Positions 22,111 to 33,544 of a stretch of DNA of 64,000 bases are shown in pieces; positions within the stretch are counted from its first letter, which is position 1; the number at the start of each line of letters is the position of its first letter. This DNA comes from Rhinopomastus cyanomelas (taxonomy: Eukaryota > Chordata > Aves > Bucerotiformes > Rhinopomastidae). Under the pieces are notes generated by a model. It had not been told where the DNA came from, searched no databases, and saw only the letters and a program-made list of their open reading frames with translations. The stretch covers positions 220,405 through 284,404 of the forward strand of contig VXBP01004075.1 in NCBI GenBank assembly GCA_013400115.1. Direction: 5' to 3'. The position numbers and the translations under genes were made by a program.

Positions 22111-22676
22111 TTCTTGCATGGATTTAGCTCGTGCCAACTCACTTTCTTCCAAACAACATCCCAGCATGGTTCATGGATAAGCCATGGCAGTTCCAGAGAA
22201 ACCCAGCCTGCATTTGGAGACAAATGAACCACCTCTGAGATGTTAGAAAACAAGAGCCATCACCTGCAAAGGCACGTTGACCAATCAGTTTTCCTTTCTG
22301 ATTTATTTGCTTCATTTAAAAGACAGGATAGCCTGAAGTAACCCTAGTTGGAATCATTCCTATCTCATAGCTGCGTGTTTCAGCTCCTCTCCTGGCTCTT
22401 CTCCAGGATTATTGTGCATCAAGAGTGTCTCTAACTGAGAAACAAAACCAAAAAGAGACTGGATTTGGATTGCAGGGTTTTGCTGTCACTCAGTTACCTT
22501 TATCTCTGAAGGAACAGGAAAAGACAGACAGGAGATATAGAAACACCATCACACACCACAGTGATGTGACCTCCCTTCCAAATGGTGGGCTAGATGCTAA
22601 AAAACATATAACCCAAAAGGTTTTAAGTCTCAATTTTAGAAAATGTTAAAAGTAATCAAACAATTCTATTAACTAT
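22111..22676. other. Unique intergenic DNA
   Basis: No gene, RNA or repeat recognised. Confidence 0.5.
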
Positions 22677-23560
22677 CATGGAATGACAGAACGGCCAGGG
22701 TTGGAAAGGACATTAAAGATCACCCAGTTCCAACCCCTCTGCACAGGCAAGGACACCTTCACTAGAGCAGGTTTCTCAGAGCCCCAGCCAACCTGGCCTT
22801 CAACACTGCCAGGGATGGGGCAGCTACAACTTCCTTGGGCAACCTCCTCCAGCATCTCACCACCTTCACAGCAAAGAATTTGTTCCTCATGTCCAACCTC
22901 AATCTCCCCTCTTCAAGTCTGGAACCCTTTCTCCTTGTCCTTTCACCACACACCCCTGTCAAAAGCCCTCCCCCAGCTTTCTTGTAGCCCCCTTCAGAGA
23001 TTGCAAAGATGCTAGAAGGTCATCTGGGAGCCTCCACCAGGCTGAACAACCCCAGCTTGCTCAGCCTATTCTCAGAGGGGAGGTGCTCCAGGCCTCCTAT
23101 CATTTGAGTTGCTCTCCTCTGGACACCTTCTAGGAGCTCTCTGTCCTTATGCAGGGGACTCCAGAACTGGACCCAGGACTCCAGGTGGAGTCTCACGAGT
23201 GCAGAGAAGAGCAGGAGAATCATCTCCCTTGACCTACTGTGTCACTGTTTCTTTTGCCCAGGACACACTGATGGCTCCTGTTCAACTTCTGCTCCAAGTC
23301 CTTCTCCTCAAGGCTGTCCTCAATCCTTTCTCCTCCCAATCTGTGTTGGTGCCTGGTCAACTGCCTCAACCCAGGGGCAGACCCTTGCACTTGCCCTTGT
23401 TGAACTTCATGCAGTTTGTAGAACCCTTGAGCCTGGCAAGGTCCCTCTGGAATATCATCACATCTAATAGACAATCCAGTTTATCCTGCAGCTTCAACAC
23501 CTTTGACTGGCTGTTAGCTGCTTTCTCATTAATGTGTCAGAAGAGTGTAGGGAGGGTATC
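22677..23560 (-). mobile_element. Long CR1 3' portion (group C)
   Basis: At about 880 bases this is among the longest CR1 copies here. From the tail at 22677 the minus strand reads the terminus GSRLEEGRLRLDMRNKFFAVKVVRCWRRLPKEVVAAPSLAVLKARL (22762-22962), then upstream blocks ending in the region of GACCCAGGGGCAG-like and TCATTAATG-like CR1 sequence at about 23540. Multiple stops break ORF2. Confidence 0.85.
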
Positions 23561-23928
23561 CTGGACAGTTCCCTTTCTTTTTTTATGTTCTTTGTCATTA
23601 AAGTGACAAATATGGAGCATCTATCAAAACAGCACAGCAATTTGCACTGTTTAATGTGACCCAAGTATTGAGAACAAGGAGAAAGTCCATAAAATGTCCA
23701 TAAAATCATCAGATGGCTTCTGAGAGATTTGGAACACTTAAGGGGTTTTTTAATGTTAATATCAGAAGTAATTTCATGGCAAGAAGTTGATATATAAGAC
23801 AGGGACACGTTCTATCTTGTGGATGTGATTCACATCAATATCTAAGACTGAAGTAATTCTCAGTCAAATCACGAGTTAAAATCTCAGTCAAGAAAGGATG
23901 ACACTGGATATTTTTGAATCTTCCATTC
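23561..23928. other. Unique intergenic DNA
   Basis: AT-rich, nothing recognised. Confidence 0.5.
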
Positions 23929-24344
23929 ATGGAATCACAGAACATTAGGGATTGGAAGGGACCCTGAAAGATCATCCCGCTCAATCCCCCCACCACAGCA
24001 GCATCACCTAGATCACGCCACACAGGAACATGGCCAGGTGAGTTTTAAATGTCTCCAGAGGAGGAGACTCCACAACCCCCCTTGGGCAGCCTGATGCAAG
24101 GCTCTGTCACCCTCACTGGGAAGAAGTTCCTTCTGATATTTATATGGAACCTCACGTGTTCCAGCTTGCACCCATTTCCCCTTGTCCTGTGATTAGATGA
24201 CACTGAGCAGAGCCTGGCTCCATCCTCCTGACACCCATCCTTCACATATTTATCAACATTAATGAGGTCACCCCTCAGTCTCCTCCAAGCTCAAGAGACC
24301 CAGCTCCCTCATCCTCTCCTCATCAGGGAGGTGCTCCACTTCAT
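23929..24344 (-). mobile_element. CR1 3' portion (group A)
   Basis: A tail at 23929, then the ORF2 terminus with the readable block KDGCQEDGARLCSVSSNHRTRGNGCKLEHVRFHINIRRNFFPVRVTEP (24045-24245), and further upstream sequence to GGAGGTGCTCCACTTCATT. The last part of ORF2 is frameshifted. Confidence 0.87.
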
Positions 24345-25258
24345 TTATGGTCAGTAGACTTGTGACCATGGAAGCAAACAATTGCTTCTGCTCTACACAA
24401 ACACTCCAGAAATAAAGGTACAAAGCTGCCTGCCTTCGAGACCAACGCTCTCATTTCACCACAGAACATGGGAAACTGCTCTAATCAACTTTCCCACATT
24501 GTCCCAAATATTACAGTTATATCCTGGTGCTTAGGATCAAAGAACATCTTGGTTCCTTCCCCTCATATCCTCATTCAGCCTTTGGTTTTGCAGATGGAGA
24601 TGCCAGAAAGGGCCCCTCGTATCCCCAGCCGCAGGGATTAACTTTGTCATATCAACATTTATCCGGAAGATACTAAACGATGCTTATTTATTCCATGCAC
24701 ACGAGTTTGACATCACCCACCCCCAATCTCATTTCTTTCTTTAAAAAATCATCTCCAGTAAAATTATGGAGAGCTTCACGACGAGATTAACTTGGGAACA
24801 GCTCTTAAAGGAGAAATCTCTCTCTACCCGCTAACCCTTATCTGAGCGACGATCGTAATGGTTTGGGAAAAGGTAGGATTAGCAACGCTGGAAAGTAAGA
24901 AAGTGCCTGTCGCACTAATCTGAAAGTGTTTGGATTATTATGTGGATTGCTGCTGTAAACTTGTGTGCCTGGAGCTGGCAGCAGAGCTGCCTGTTTGTAC
25001 CTGAGGCAAGTGAATAAAATCACAGGCACAAGCAGGTGCTGCAGGAATCACCTGGAGTGAGGAAGAAGCAGAGAGGTGCCTCCTCACAGGAGGGGAAAAA
25101 GGGTGCAACTAGGGCTCTTGGTCGCCTAACAGCCTGAAACACACATCACAGATACATGGGGAAGTGCATCTCTACACCCAAAACCCAACACAAAGAGAAC
25201 TCTTGAGCTGATGGTATTTAGGAGGAGGTGGTGTTGGGTTGAAAAAGCTCTGAAGGTC
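24345..25258. other. Unique DNA, possible conserved noncoding element
   Basis: 24640-24880 is repeat-free and keeps CpGs (TTATCCGGAAG, CTTCACGACGAGATTAAC, GAGCGACGATCGTAATGG). No gene recognised. Confidence 0.42.
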
Positions 25259-25537
25259 ATCACAGAACATTAGGGATTGGAAGCGACCTTGAAAGGGCGT
25301 GAGAGTGACTCTCATTATCACTGAGAGAGTCATTGGCTACTGGAATGGCCTGCCCAGGGAGGTGGTGGAGTCGCCGTCCCTGGAGCTGTTCAAGGCAGGA
25401 TTGGACATGGCACTTGGTGCCATGGTCTAGCCTTGAGCTCTGTGGTAACAGGTTGGACTTGATGATCTATGAGGTCTCTTCCAACCTTGGTAATACTGTG
25501 ATACTGTGGTCCAATCACCCACAACAGCAGGATCACT
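25259..25537 (-). mobile_element. CR1 tail (group A), split by a group F insertion
   Basis: Two pieces of one minus-strand tail, 25259-25295 and 25509-25537, are separated by a plus-strand group F CR1. Together they align with an uninterrupted tail except for about nine missing bases at the insertion point. Confidence 0.8.
25296..25508 (+). mobile_element. CR1 3' fragment (group F)
   Basis: Contains GAGAGAGTCATTGGCTACTG, the short ORF2 terminus CCCAGGGAGGTGGTGGAGTC and a tail ending in GATACTGTGATACTGTG-type units. A closely matching copy lies at 38483-38698. It is inserted inside a group A tail, so this copy is younger than its group A host. Confidence 0.85.
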
Positions 25538-25713
25538 GAGGGTGATGGAGCACTGGAAGGAGCTGTCCAGGGAGGGTGTGGAGTCTTCTTCTCCGAAGAC
25601 ATCGAAAACTCACCTGTGTGACTTGGTCTAGGTGATCCTGCTGCGGCAGGGGCATTGGACTAGATGATCTTTCAAGATCCCTTCCAATCCCTAACGATTC
25701 TATGTTCTGTGAT
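25538..25713 (+). mobile_element. CR1 tail (group A)
   Basis: Starts GGGTGATGGAGCACTGG and ends TTCTATGTTCTGTGAT. It meets the inverted tail 25509-25537 head-on. Confidence 0.84.
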
Positions 25714-26878
25714 CAAGTCACCTCATGATGCAGCTGAGGTGTCAAGACTCCTCTTTTTTATGCTTGAGACTGTGTGGGAAGTTCTACCTGATCAGAGCTT
25801 GAACCGTAACGTTCAGGGGGAAACAAGTGGATCCAAATTTCCTTTAACATCCTTTAGAAAATGAAAGAATAAGTCCTTTAATATCACAAGCTGTGGGTGA
25901 CACAGTCTTCTGAAACTGACCCTAAACTAGGCTTTGGCCAGATTCTTGGTTTAGTGGTGACTTAGCAGAGCTGCGTTAACTGTTGGACTCAATGATCTCA
26001 GAGACCTTTTCCAACATAAACCATCTGATGATTCTATAAATCTTTATTTCCATTTGCTTTTCCTAATCCATCTTTATTTCTTCCTTTTCTTAAGCTTTCT
26101 CTTTGATATTCCCATGCTCTGCTCTTCACTCCCTTCACTGGTTTCCTCTTGTGGGAAATAATTTTGCACAGCATCTGCAGCCACTTGCTGCTGCAAGATA
26201 AACTTCTCCTTCCCTCTGGATAGCCCTGGCACAGGAGATGTTGCTGTCCCATGGCTGTTCTGCTGCATCTTTCAGCAACCCTCAGTGACTTCCCTGCTTC
26301 ACCTGGGTGTTTCCAGTCTCTTCCAAACACATTCCCAGTCAGTATTCCAAACATCCTCCTGTTCCCTACGGTTCTCCACAGCTGTCCCCAAGAAGAAACA
26401 AAACAAACAAGAGAGGAAAGCAAATTTCCAGGCAGATTTAACTTCAGATTTCCCTAAGTCCCTCTTCAGATTTTCCTGATAATCTCAGAAAAGTCACTCC
26501 AAACACTTTTCACCTACTTTTTGATGTCTACCTTGCACTTCCAAGTTCCTTACTGTAGATGCCATCTCCTTTCAACAGGAGAAAAGGGTTTTAAGGGTGT
26601 GATTCATCTGACCCACTTACTAAGGATGAACAAACTCCCACACCAGCAATCTCTTTCTCTCTGCTGCTGTTGTAGGCAGCCTACACAATCGGCTCTGACA
26701 GAGACATCTGCGTTATAGGCGTCTACACTGAGTCAGGCAAACACCAGTTTGAGCTTGGCAGGAGGAGCCAGTGATCTGTGCACGTGTCCTAAGCAACTTG
26801 TGGACTAAATTGTCCTTTGGTCTACTCTCCTACCCGAATGTATGACTTCAAGAGAGACAACATACATCATCTTCACCC
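25714..26878. other. Mostly unique DNA with a short group E CR1 tail
   Basis: 25948-26038 matches a group E tail on the plus strand (GGTTTAGTGGTGACTTAGCA then GGACTCAATGATCTCAGAGA). Otherwise no gene is recognised. A 129-codon minus frame at 26034-26423 shows no known motif. Confidence 0.5.
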
Positions 26879-27002
26879 TGTGGTCCCTTCTAACACAGAC
26901 TGACTGTGTGACTTGATCTAGGTGATCCTGCTGTGGCAGGGGGATTGGACTGGATGGTCTTTCGAGGTCCCTTCCAATCCCTCATGATTCTATGATTCCA
27001 TG
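26879..27002 (+). mobile_element. Chimeric CR1 tail (group B end joined to group A tail)
   Basis: TGTGGTCCCTTCTAACACAG (group B end) continues through ACTGACTGTGTGACTTGATC into a full group A tail with octamers. The B/A junction is the same as at 47520 and 52527. The element is 5'-truncated within the B part. Confidence 0.75.
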
Positions 27003-27004
27003 AC

Positions 27005-27182
27005 CTGCTGCCCACCCTGCTGGACAAACAGCCCAGGACTTGGTTGCATTCTGAGCTGTAAGTACCTGTTGCCAACTCACATCCAACTTCTCCCCCACCA
27101 AAAGCCCAAAGTACTTCTCCACAGGACTGCTCTCCATCCCATCATCCCCCAGCCTGTATTGACACTGAGGTTGCTCCAACTC
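27005..27182 (-). mobile_element. Internal CR1 fragment without 3' end
   Basis: On the minus strand this matches the avian CR1 segment upstream of the ORF2 terminus (on the plus strand: AAAGTACTTCTCCACAGGAC, ATCCCCCAGCCTGTATTGAC). Neither end is a natural CR1 terminus. Confidence 0.65.
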
Positions 27183-28438
27183 ACATGTAGAAAACTAAGA
27201 CATTATAGAATTAAAAAAGCTATTCTAGGGAACAATTCCTTTTATCTTGGTGATCAGCTGAGAGGGCAATTCAGGACAACTGCCTCAGATGTATGCTGCA
27301 GAGTTGAGTGAGATTAATTCCACTCCTGGTTCCCAGTTCTCTGGCTCTGCTTTGCTCTTCACCTTTTCCCTCTGATCATTGTCTTCCAACTTATCTCTTG
27401 GTTCTGAACCACAAGGCAGGTTTTTCTCTACCAGTCTTCTCTCATTCACCTGGACAACCACATCTTCCGTGGCTTCCAAACACAGCAGTTGATTCATCCA
27501 GGAACATGAACAAGCTTGATCTCTTTGCATAGTTCAGTTCTTATTGAAAAAGATCTGTTTTTTTTTTTTAAAATAAGTACATATGACACTCACTAGTGGG
27601 GAAAGGTCTGCCTGATAACATCCAGAAATTAAACAGAAAATGAAGTGAGAAAGTACTTACAGAAACAGTGTTGATTAAAAACTTGATTATGCAGACAGAT
27701 TGCTCCTGAACTCATTCTTGATACTGTGGGAGGACAGAGGAGGTAATGAAAGGATAAAGCAGTCCATGTGTTGGGAAGTACTGAGTGTAAAGCTCATCCT
27801 GAACCTCCTGAGATCTACAGGAAGACAAAGTCATCAGACTGGATGAGTTCACTGTAGGAATTAATGCCTTCAGAAAGTGGAGATCTCGAATGACTGAGCT
27901 GCGGGGTCATTTTTATCTCCTGTTCAGCAGGACTTCACGAGAGGAATTGCAGTGCAGCCACACCTGAACAGGTACAGCATTGCATGGACTAAAAGAGAAA
28001 GAGCTACTGAAGTTCAGTGTCAAAGCTGAGTTACAAAGCTCTGGATGGAAGAGCAAGGTTGTCTTGACCTCACATTACTATGGCCAGAATGCATTCAGGT
28101 CTAGGTTCAGCTCTTACTTGGACAGACAGCTGATGTGTCTCAGTGTGGCACTTCCAGGTCTGGGTTTGCCTGGGCAGAAGCCAAGCAGGCTATTCTGACA
28201 GTGGGAGAAGAGATTTACCAAATCACACTGAGCTTACCTAAATCCCCTCACCTAAAAATCAGATGTTTTATCGTGTTTCTTCCTACAACCAATGCAGAGA
28301 GCAGTTTCCCTGCTCTTTTCTGGAGACACAATCTATTGGCTACAGCAGAAAGCTGAATTGCTCATTAGATAGGAAACTCTTCTCTTGTTTGCCTTGACTG
28401 CAGGGTTGAACAGGACACATGAAGCTACAGGACAGGAC
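27183..28438. other. Unique intergenic DNA
   Basis: A short poly-T/A stretch lies near 27560. No gene, RNA or repeat recognised. Confidence 0.48.
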
Positions 28439-28728
28439 ATCACAGAACATTATGGATTGGAAGAGACCTCGAAAGATCATCTAGTCCAGTCCCCCTGTCA
28501 CAGCAGGATCACTGCACAGGAACATAACCATGTGAGTTTTAAACATCTCCAGAGGAGGAGACTCCACAACCCCCCTGGGCAGCCCCTTCCAGTGTTCTGT
28601 CACCCTCACTGGGAAGAAGTTCCTTCTCATATTTATATGGGACCTCCTCTGTTCCAGCTGACACCCACTGTCCCTCATCCTATCGCTAGATGACACTGGC
28701 TCCATCCCCCTGATGCCCACCCTTCACA
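28439..28728 (-). mobile_element. CR1 3' fragment (group A)
   Basis: A tail with a small deletion near 28512, then an ORF2-terminal relic readable as SSDRMRDSGCQLEQRRSHINMRRNFFPVRVTEHWKGLPRGVVESPPLEMFKTHMVMFLC (28481-28720). Confidence 0.86.
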
Positions 28729-28803
28729 GTGCATTAAGCTGAGAAATGTTATCAGGATGGGAGGTCCATGAAGGGCATCTGGAATTTATAGATGGTTAAG
28801 GCA

Positions 28804-28907
28804 GAATCACAGAACATTAGGGATTGGAAGGAACTTTGAAAGATCATCCAGTCCAATCCCCCTGCTGCAGCAGGATCCCCTAGATCCAGCTGCACAGGAA
28901 TGTATTT
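28804..28907 (-). mobile_element. CR1 tail (group A)
   Basis: Only about 100 bases of the 3' end, beginning AGAATCACAGAACATTAGGG and truncated after GCTGCACAGGAATGT. Confidence 0.83.
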
Positions 28908-29374
28908 CACAGGTAATTGGAGGGGATCTTTTGGGAACTTTTGTTCACTCAGAGCAGATCTTTTTTCTAACCAGACTAGCAGTCAAACCTACTCCTGTAG
29001 TCAAGAGTAACAGAAAGATGGGATGAGATGGGACAGCACTCTCACTGGATTCATACAGACCAAGCATCCTCATACCCAAGAAAACCCACCGTGGGTTGTC
29101 TTTCCCTGGCAAAAGCAACACAAATCACCACACAAATAAACAAGAACAGCTTAAGCTGAGACAAGAGGTGGATCCATCCTCAAACACAGAAGCCCAAACA
29201 TCTACGTTTGCTTATATACCAGTAGATTAAACAAATCCAGGTTGCTGCTTTCTGGCCAGCTGCATGACCTGGACACTTCCATATTATGGAACCCTCACTC
29301 GTCACAGAGGCTGCCTTTAGCCTACTTGTTAGGGATATTTTCAGTCCCACCCCAGTATATGAGCTGTGCCTGGG
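28908..29374. other. Unique intergenic DNA
   Basis: No gene, RNA or repeat recognised. Confidence 0.5.
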
Positions 29375-29453
29375 AGGTGATCCTGCTCTGGCAGGGGGAT
29401 TGGACTAGATGATCTTTCAAGGTCCCTTCCACTCCCTAATGATTCTATGAATT
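29375..29453 (+). mobile_element. CR1 tail (group A), about 80 bases
   Basis: GGTGATCCTGCTCTGGCAGG through CCTAATGATTCTATGAATTG. Extreme 5' truncation. Confidence 0.82.
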
Positions 29454-30572
29454 GTGTAAATAGTGCTAATTTTCCCTGAACAAAACTGTCCCAGGGACCT
29501 TGTGCCTGATTCTGATTGTTGCTGCTGTTTACTTATCTACAATAGATGTAGTAGAAGAAATGAGCCACTGCTTTGGTTTAAAGAATTTATACTTTAACTC
29601 AACTTTTACATTTTATTTATTACTTTAATCTATACTTGAATTTAATCTATAATTGAACTTAATCTATACTTGAACTTTATACTTGAACTTAAACTGATAC
29701 ATAACTTTTACATCAATTCAAAACTCCTTTTACTTCAGCTCACCACCTTCCTCTGGACCTACAAACAACTGGAAAAGAAAGCAAACAAGACAACTTAGTT
29801 TCACCAGAGCTACTGGCACAACTTGAAGCAAGCAAGCATGACCAGGGAAGGTAGGAGGGCTTCAGCTGCCTTTTGATTTGTTTTACATCAAAACCATCCT
29901 GTTAATAGAATCGTTTTTATAGTAGTGTTTATTTTGTACTTAATTTTTTCCTCATTTTCTCTGATCTGACTGAGAGAAAACCTGACACAACGGGCTTCAG
30001 CAGGGTAAAGCCTGGTAGGAAGAGCACACTATAAATACAGTCTGGAAAGATATAGCTACTGCCTTTATTTGACAACCTAACTGTTCCCCAAGCACTCATC
30101 CACCAGCCTTATAAAAGGAAATGTAGTTACTGAGGTCCAAATTCACCGTTAGCTTAAGTGTGTGCAATTCCACTGAAGCCAACACAATTGGATCTGTTTG
30201 CTTTCACGGTGAATTGGGACCCAGACCTTTGCTGAAGTAATAAAAGGTCACTCAAACATACAGGAAAGAGACCAACTTCTTGTTTAAATCAAAGCCGTGG
30301 CTTTGCTCAAAGATCTTGACATTGATGACAACATTGGTCAACAAATTAGCTGCACAGGCAGCAAAGAACAAGCATTGGAGTATGTGAACAGGTTGTATAG
30401 GTTTATGGGATGTTGTGTTAGCTGAGTCATGGTAAATACTCACACTTTTCCACCCTCTGTAAAGGCAGGTAAGTTTAGCTCATGCTGGAACAGCAGTAAG
30501 GTTAAAATAAACACTGGTAAGATAACACACAACATTTGCCACTAAAGACACTTTCATTTGATAAAAATAAAC
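29454..30572. other. Unique AT-rich DNA
   Basis: No gene recognised apart from the short tandem repeat at 29626-29692. Confidence 0.48.
29626..29692. repeat. 17-bp tandem repeat, three to four copies
   Basis: TAATCTATACTTGAATT occurs at 29626, 29643 and 29660 with minor changes, then as a shortened copy. Period 17. Confidence 0.75.
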
Positions 30573-30582
30573 ATCTCATATG

Positions 30583-30758
30583 GAGCAGTGGAACAGGTTG
30601 CCCAGGGTGGTTGTGGAGTCTCCTTCACTGGAGATGTTCAAGACCCACCTGGATGTGTTCCTGTGTGACTTGGTCTGGGTGATCCTGCTGTTGCAGGGGG
30701 ATTGGACTGGATGATCTTTCAAGGTCCCTTCCAATCCCTAATGATTCTATGATTCTAT
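30583..30758 (+). mobile_element. CR1 tail (group A) flanked by a target-site duplication
   Basis: A 176-bp 5'-truncated copy from GAGCAGTGGAACAGGTTGCC to ATTCTATGATTCTAT. ATCTCATATG occurs immediately upstream (30573-30582) and downstream (30757-30766), partly overlapping the octamer end. That is a clean candidate duplication of 8-10 bases and supports a simple insertion. Confidence 0.88.
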
Positions 30759-30960
30759 CTCATATGCTTCCTTATAATTCCCTATTAAATTGTTATGTAT
30801 CGCTAGTAAAAGTACAAACTGGGTCATGAAATCATCACAATTTGCCTTGAAGTCCTCAGATGTGTGTTTGGGAGGCTCATGGAGTATCTAATGCTTTGCC
30901 TCACCTACCACATCGAAGATAGGAGGAGTTGGGGTTCATAAAGAGAAAAAAGTCCCACAA

Positions 30961-31410
30961 GCTCTCTTCCCCCTCTACTCTGCCCTGCTGAGAACACATC
31001 TGGAATGTTGTGTTCAGTTCTGGGTCCCTCTGTTCCAGAAGGACATGGAGCTGCTGGAGAGAGTCCAACACAGAGCCACAGAGATGATGAAGGGAGGGGA
31101 GCATCTCCCTGCTGAGGAAAGGCTGAGGGAGCTGGGGCTCCTGAGCTTGGAAAAAGGAGCCTGAGGGGCAATGGGTGTGAGATGGAACAGAGGAGGTTTC
31201 ACATCAATATGAGAAGGAACTTTGTCACAGTGAGGGTGACAGAGCACTGGAAGGGGCTGCCCAGGGATGTTGTGGAGTCTCCTTCTCTGGAGACACTTAA
31301 AACCCACTTGGACATGTTTCTGTGTGACTTGATCTAGATGATCCTGCTCAGCAGGGGGATTGGACCAGATGATCTTTGGAGGTCCCTTCCAATCCCTGAT
31401 GCTGTGTGCA
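30961..31410 (+). mobile_element. CR1 3' portion (group A) with internal deletion
   Basis: The ORF2 region runs to GAAAAAGGAGCCTGAGGGG and then jumps to CAATGGGTGTGAG, losing roughly 110 bases present in full copies. GGGG-type microhomology may have mediated the deletion. The terminus and tail follow, ending in a degenerate octamer. Confidence 0.85.
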
Positions 31411-31528
31411 TCTGCGAAAATAAGAGCATGTAATATTTCATATGCATGCTAATTACTCAGACGCTATATTAATTGGGCTTTTTTTGATGGCAAAAATTGT
31501 ATAAGTGGGATTTTGCAGCCATGTGGTT

Positions 31529-31650
31529 GTTAAACCCACCTGGACACGTTCCTGTGCAACTTGGTCTAGGTGATCCTGCTCTGGCAGGGGGGTTGGACTA
31601 GATGATTTTTCTAGGTCCCTTCCAATCCCTAATGTTCTGTGATTCTGTAA
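31529..31650 (+). mobile_element. CR1 tail (group A) adjoining the tail-derived minisatellite
   Basis: TTAAACCCACCTGGACACGT to TTCTGTGATTCTGTAAT. The 35-bp tandem array starts four bases after its end. Confidence 0.85.
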
Positions 31651-31653
31651 TGT

Positions 31654-32011
31654 AGTCGGGGGGTTGGAATAATTGACATCTAGATGTCCCTTCTAACCAC
31701 GGACTAGATGACCTTAACAGATCCCTTCTAACCACGGAGTAGATGACCTTAACAGATCCCTTCTAACCACGGAGTAGATGACCTTAACAGATCCCTTCTA
31801 ACCACGGAGTAGATGACCTTAACAGATCCCTTCTAACCACGGAGTAGATGACCTTAACAGATCCCTTCTAACCACGGAGTAGATGACCTTAACAGATCCT
31901 TTCTAACCACGGAGTAGATGACTTCAAGAGGTCCCTTTAACCATGGACTAGATGACCTTAACAGGTCCCTTCTAACCACAGACTAGATGATCTCCAGAGG
32001 TCCCTTCCAAA
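31654..32011 (+). repeat. 35-bp minisatellite derived from a CR1 3' tail
   Basis: About nine to ten units with a strict 35-base period: AGATGACC starts at 31706, 31741, 31776 and 31811 and continues at the same step to 31916. Each unit resembles the CR1 tail module GGACTAGATGATCTTNNNGGTCCCTTCCAACC, with CTTAACAGATCCCTTCTAAC in the array. Central units are almost identical while the first and last two are diverged, as expected for recent central expansion. Confidence 0.92.
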
Positions 32012-33223
32012 CAGCACCCCCCACCCCATTCTCTGTTTGTGTGTTTCTGTTTCAAACACACCATTTGCTCATTTTCACGTGGGGAAAGGATTGCTCGAGT
32101 CGAGCTTTTTAAGTATTCAGGTCAGCCTGCCTTTTCCTCTGGCCCTCCAAGGGTTAAGTCCCCCGCTGACAGTTCCCTCTGCAAGTCAGACCCTTCATCT
32201 CAAGCAGCATCCTTACAGGAGGACGTACTTCATTTTTTAACTGGAGCATATCTAATGATCCGGGGGAAAGCCCCGTCTCGCAACGTTTGATCCAGCCTCA
32301 GACACGAGGAGCAAGGCGGCACCAGCCTCTTCCCATTCAGTCTTGAGCCAAGGAACCGCGCCAGCACGCCAGCGACGCGCACAACGCGGGCGCCCGAGCA
32401 GCAGCAGCTCGGTCTGCCCTGCAAACAGCACTCTCTCACGTCTCAGCATGGTTGCTGGCCCCGAGCTGCAGTTCCAGTAATTGACATAGTTGCCCAACGC
32501 TCGCAAACAAACTCTTCTCATTAGACATCCCCCTGCTTTGCTGCTCCACCGTTGTAAAACCCAACACCGAGCATCCTACCAGCGTGGCTCTGGTTTTAAT
32601 TAGTCCTGATGGCACCGGGCGACGCGCCAAGGCAAGAAATGAACTTCCTGCGACGGAGGCTTGTTGCTCAGTGTGTTGCTTCCTCCACAGAGAGACTGTT
32701 TTCACAACATTGTCTGAAAAGCAGCTACTGACAGAAATAATACAAGTTTTTACTGCTTTTGATTTATTTTTGCTGTGTAAATTCTGCCTCCCGTGCTTGT
32801 AAAAGGCAGCTCGAAGCCCGGCATCCTTCGGGCTGCTGCGCCGCTCCCGCGCCTTCGCGTGACGCGGCTGATTAAAGACACCCCAGCAGATGAGTTTTTC
32901 TAATAGAATAAGTACAGGCTCCTGTTAAAAAATTTAAGACCAAGGTCATTTTTGGCATTTTAAAGGAATTAATTTGGATGTGTTCAGGCCCATGGGGTGG
33001 GGAGGGACTTGTGGCTCCTATCCAACAGCAGAAGCTGCCGCAGAGCAAGTAGGGGTGAGTGAAGCGGCAGATTGAGGTGATTCAAAAGCAGAATTAGGTG
33101 TGAAGGTGTGATGAGGTGTTCAGTGTCTTAGCAGTGTCCAGCTCCTCTTTCTCAAGTTAATTTCCTGTGAAGCAGGGTTCAAGCACATTTGTTCCAGGTA
33201 ATGTCTGTAGTGGGATTCCCATG
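32012..33223. other. Unique DNA containing a CpG-rich block
   Basis: 32258-32420 is strikingly CpG-rich for this window (GAACCGCGCCAGCACGCCAG, CGACGCGCACAACGCGGGCG). 32610-32660 and 32810-32870 are similar (GGGCGACGCGCCAAGG, GCGCCGCTCCCGCGCCTTCG). Open frames occur here on both strands (up to 89 codons), probably because GC-rich DNA has few stops. It may be a regulatory CpG cluster or a small CpG island. I see no exon I can support. Confidence 0.5.
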
Positions 33224-33377
33224 AGGTTGTGGAGTCTCCTTCTCTGGAGAAGCTTAAAACCCACCTGGATGTGTTCCTGAGTGACTGGATCTAGGTGGTC
33301 CTGCTGTGGCAGGGGGCTTGGACTGGATGATCTTTCAAGGTCCCTTCCAATCTCTAATGTTCTCTGATTCTGAGATT
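33224..33377 (+). mobile_element. CR1 tail (group A)
   Basis: GAGGTTGTGGAGTCTCCTTC through CTAATGTTCTCTGATTCTGA. 5'-truncated. Confidence 0.86.
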
Positions 33378-33544
33378 CAGATCCAGACACCTACTCTTAG
33401 GTGTCTCAGAAGCACGTGTCTGCACTGGTGCTGTCTCAAAATTGTCACTGTCTCCTAGTTTATTGTCACTGGTGGGTCACAGCATCAGTGGAGTCCAGAG
33501 AACAGATGACCTGATGAAATGCAGGTAGATATTTCTAGCATGAG

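Noticed and set aside
26034..26423. 129-codon minus-strand frame
   Set aside because: Its end lies next to a CR1 tail, and its composition shows no known family.
31706..31950. A CRISPR-like array of 35-base repeats
   Set aside because: Units are contiguous with no spacers, derive from a CR1 tail, and lie in a vertebrate genome.
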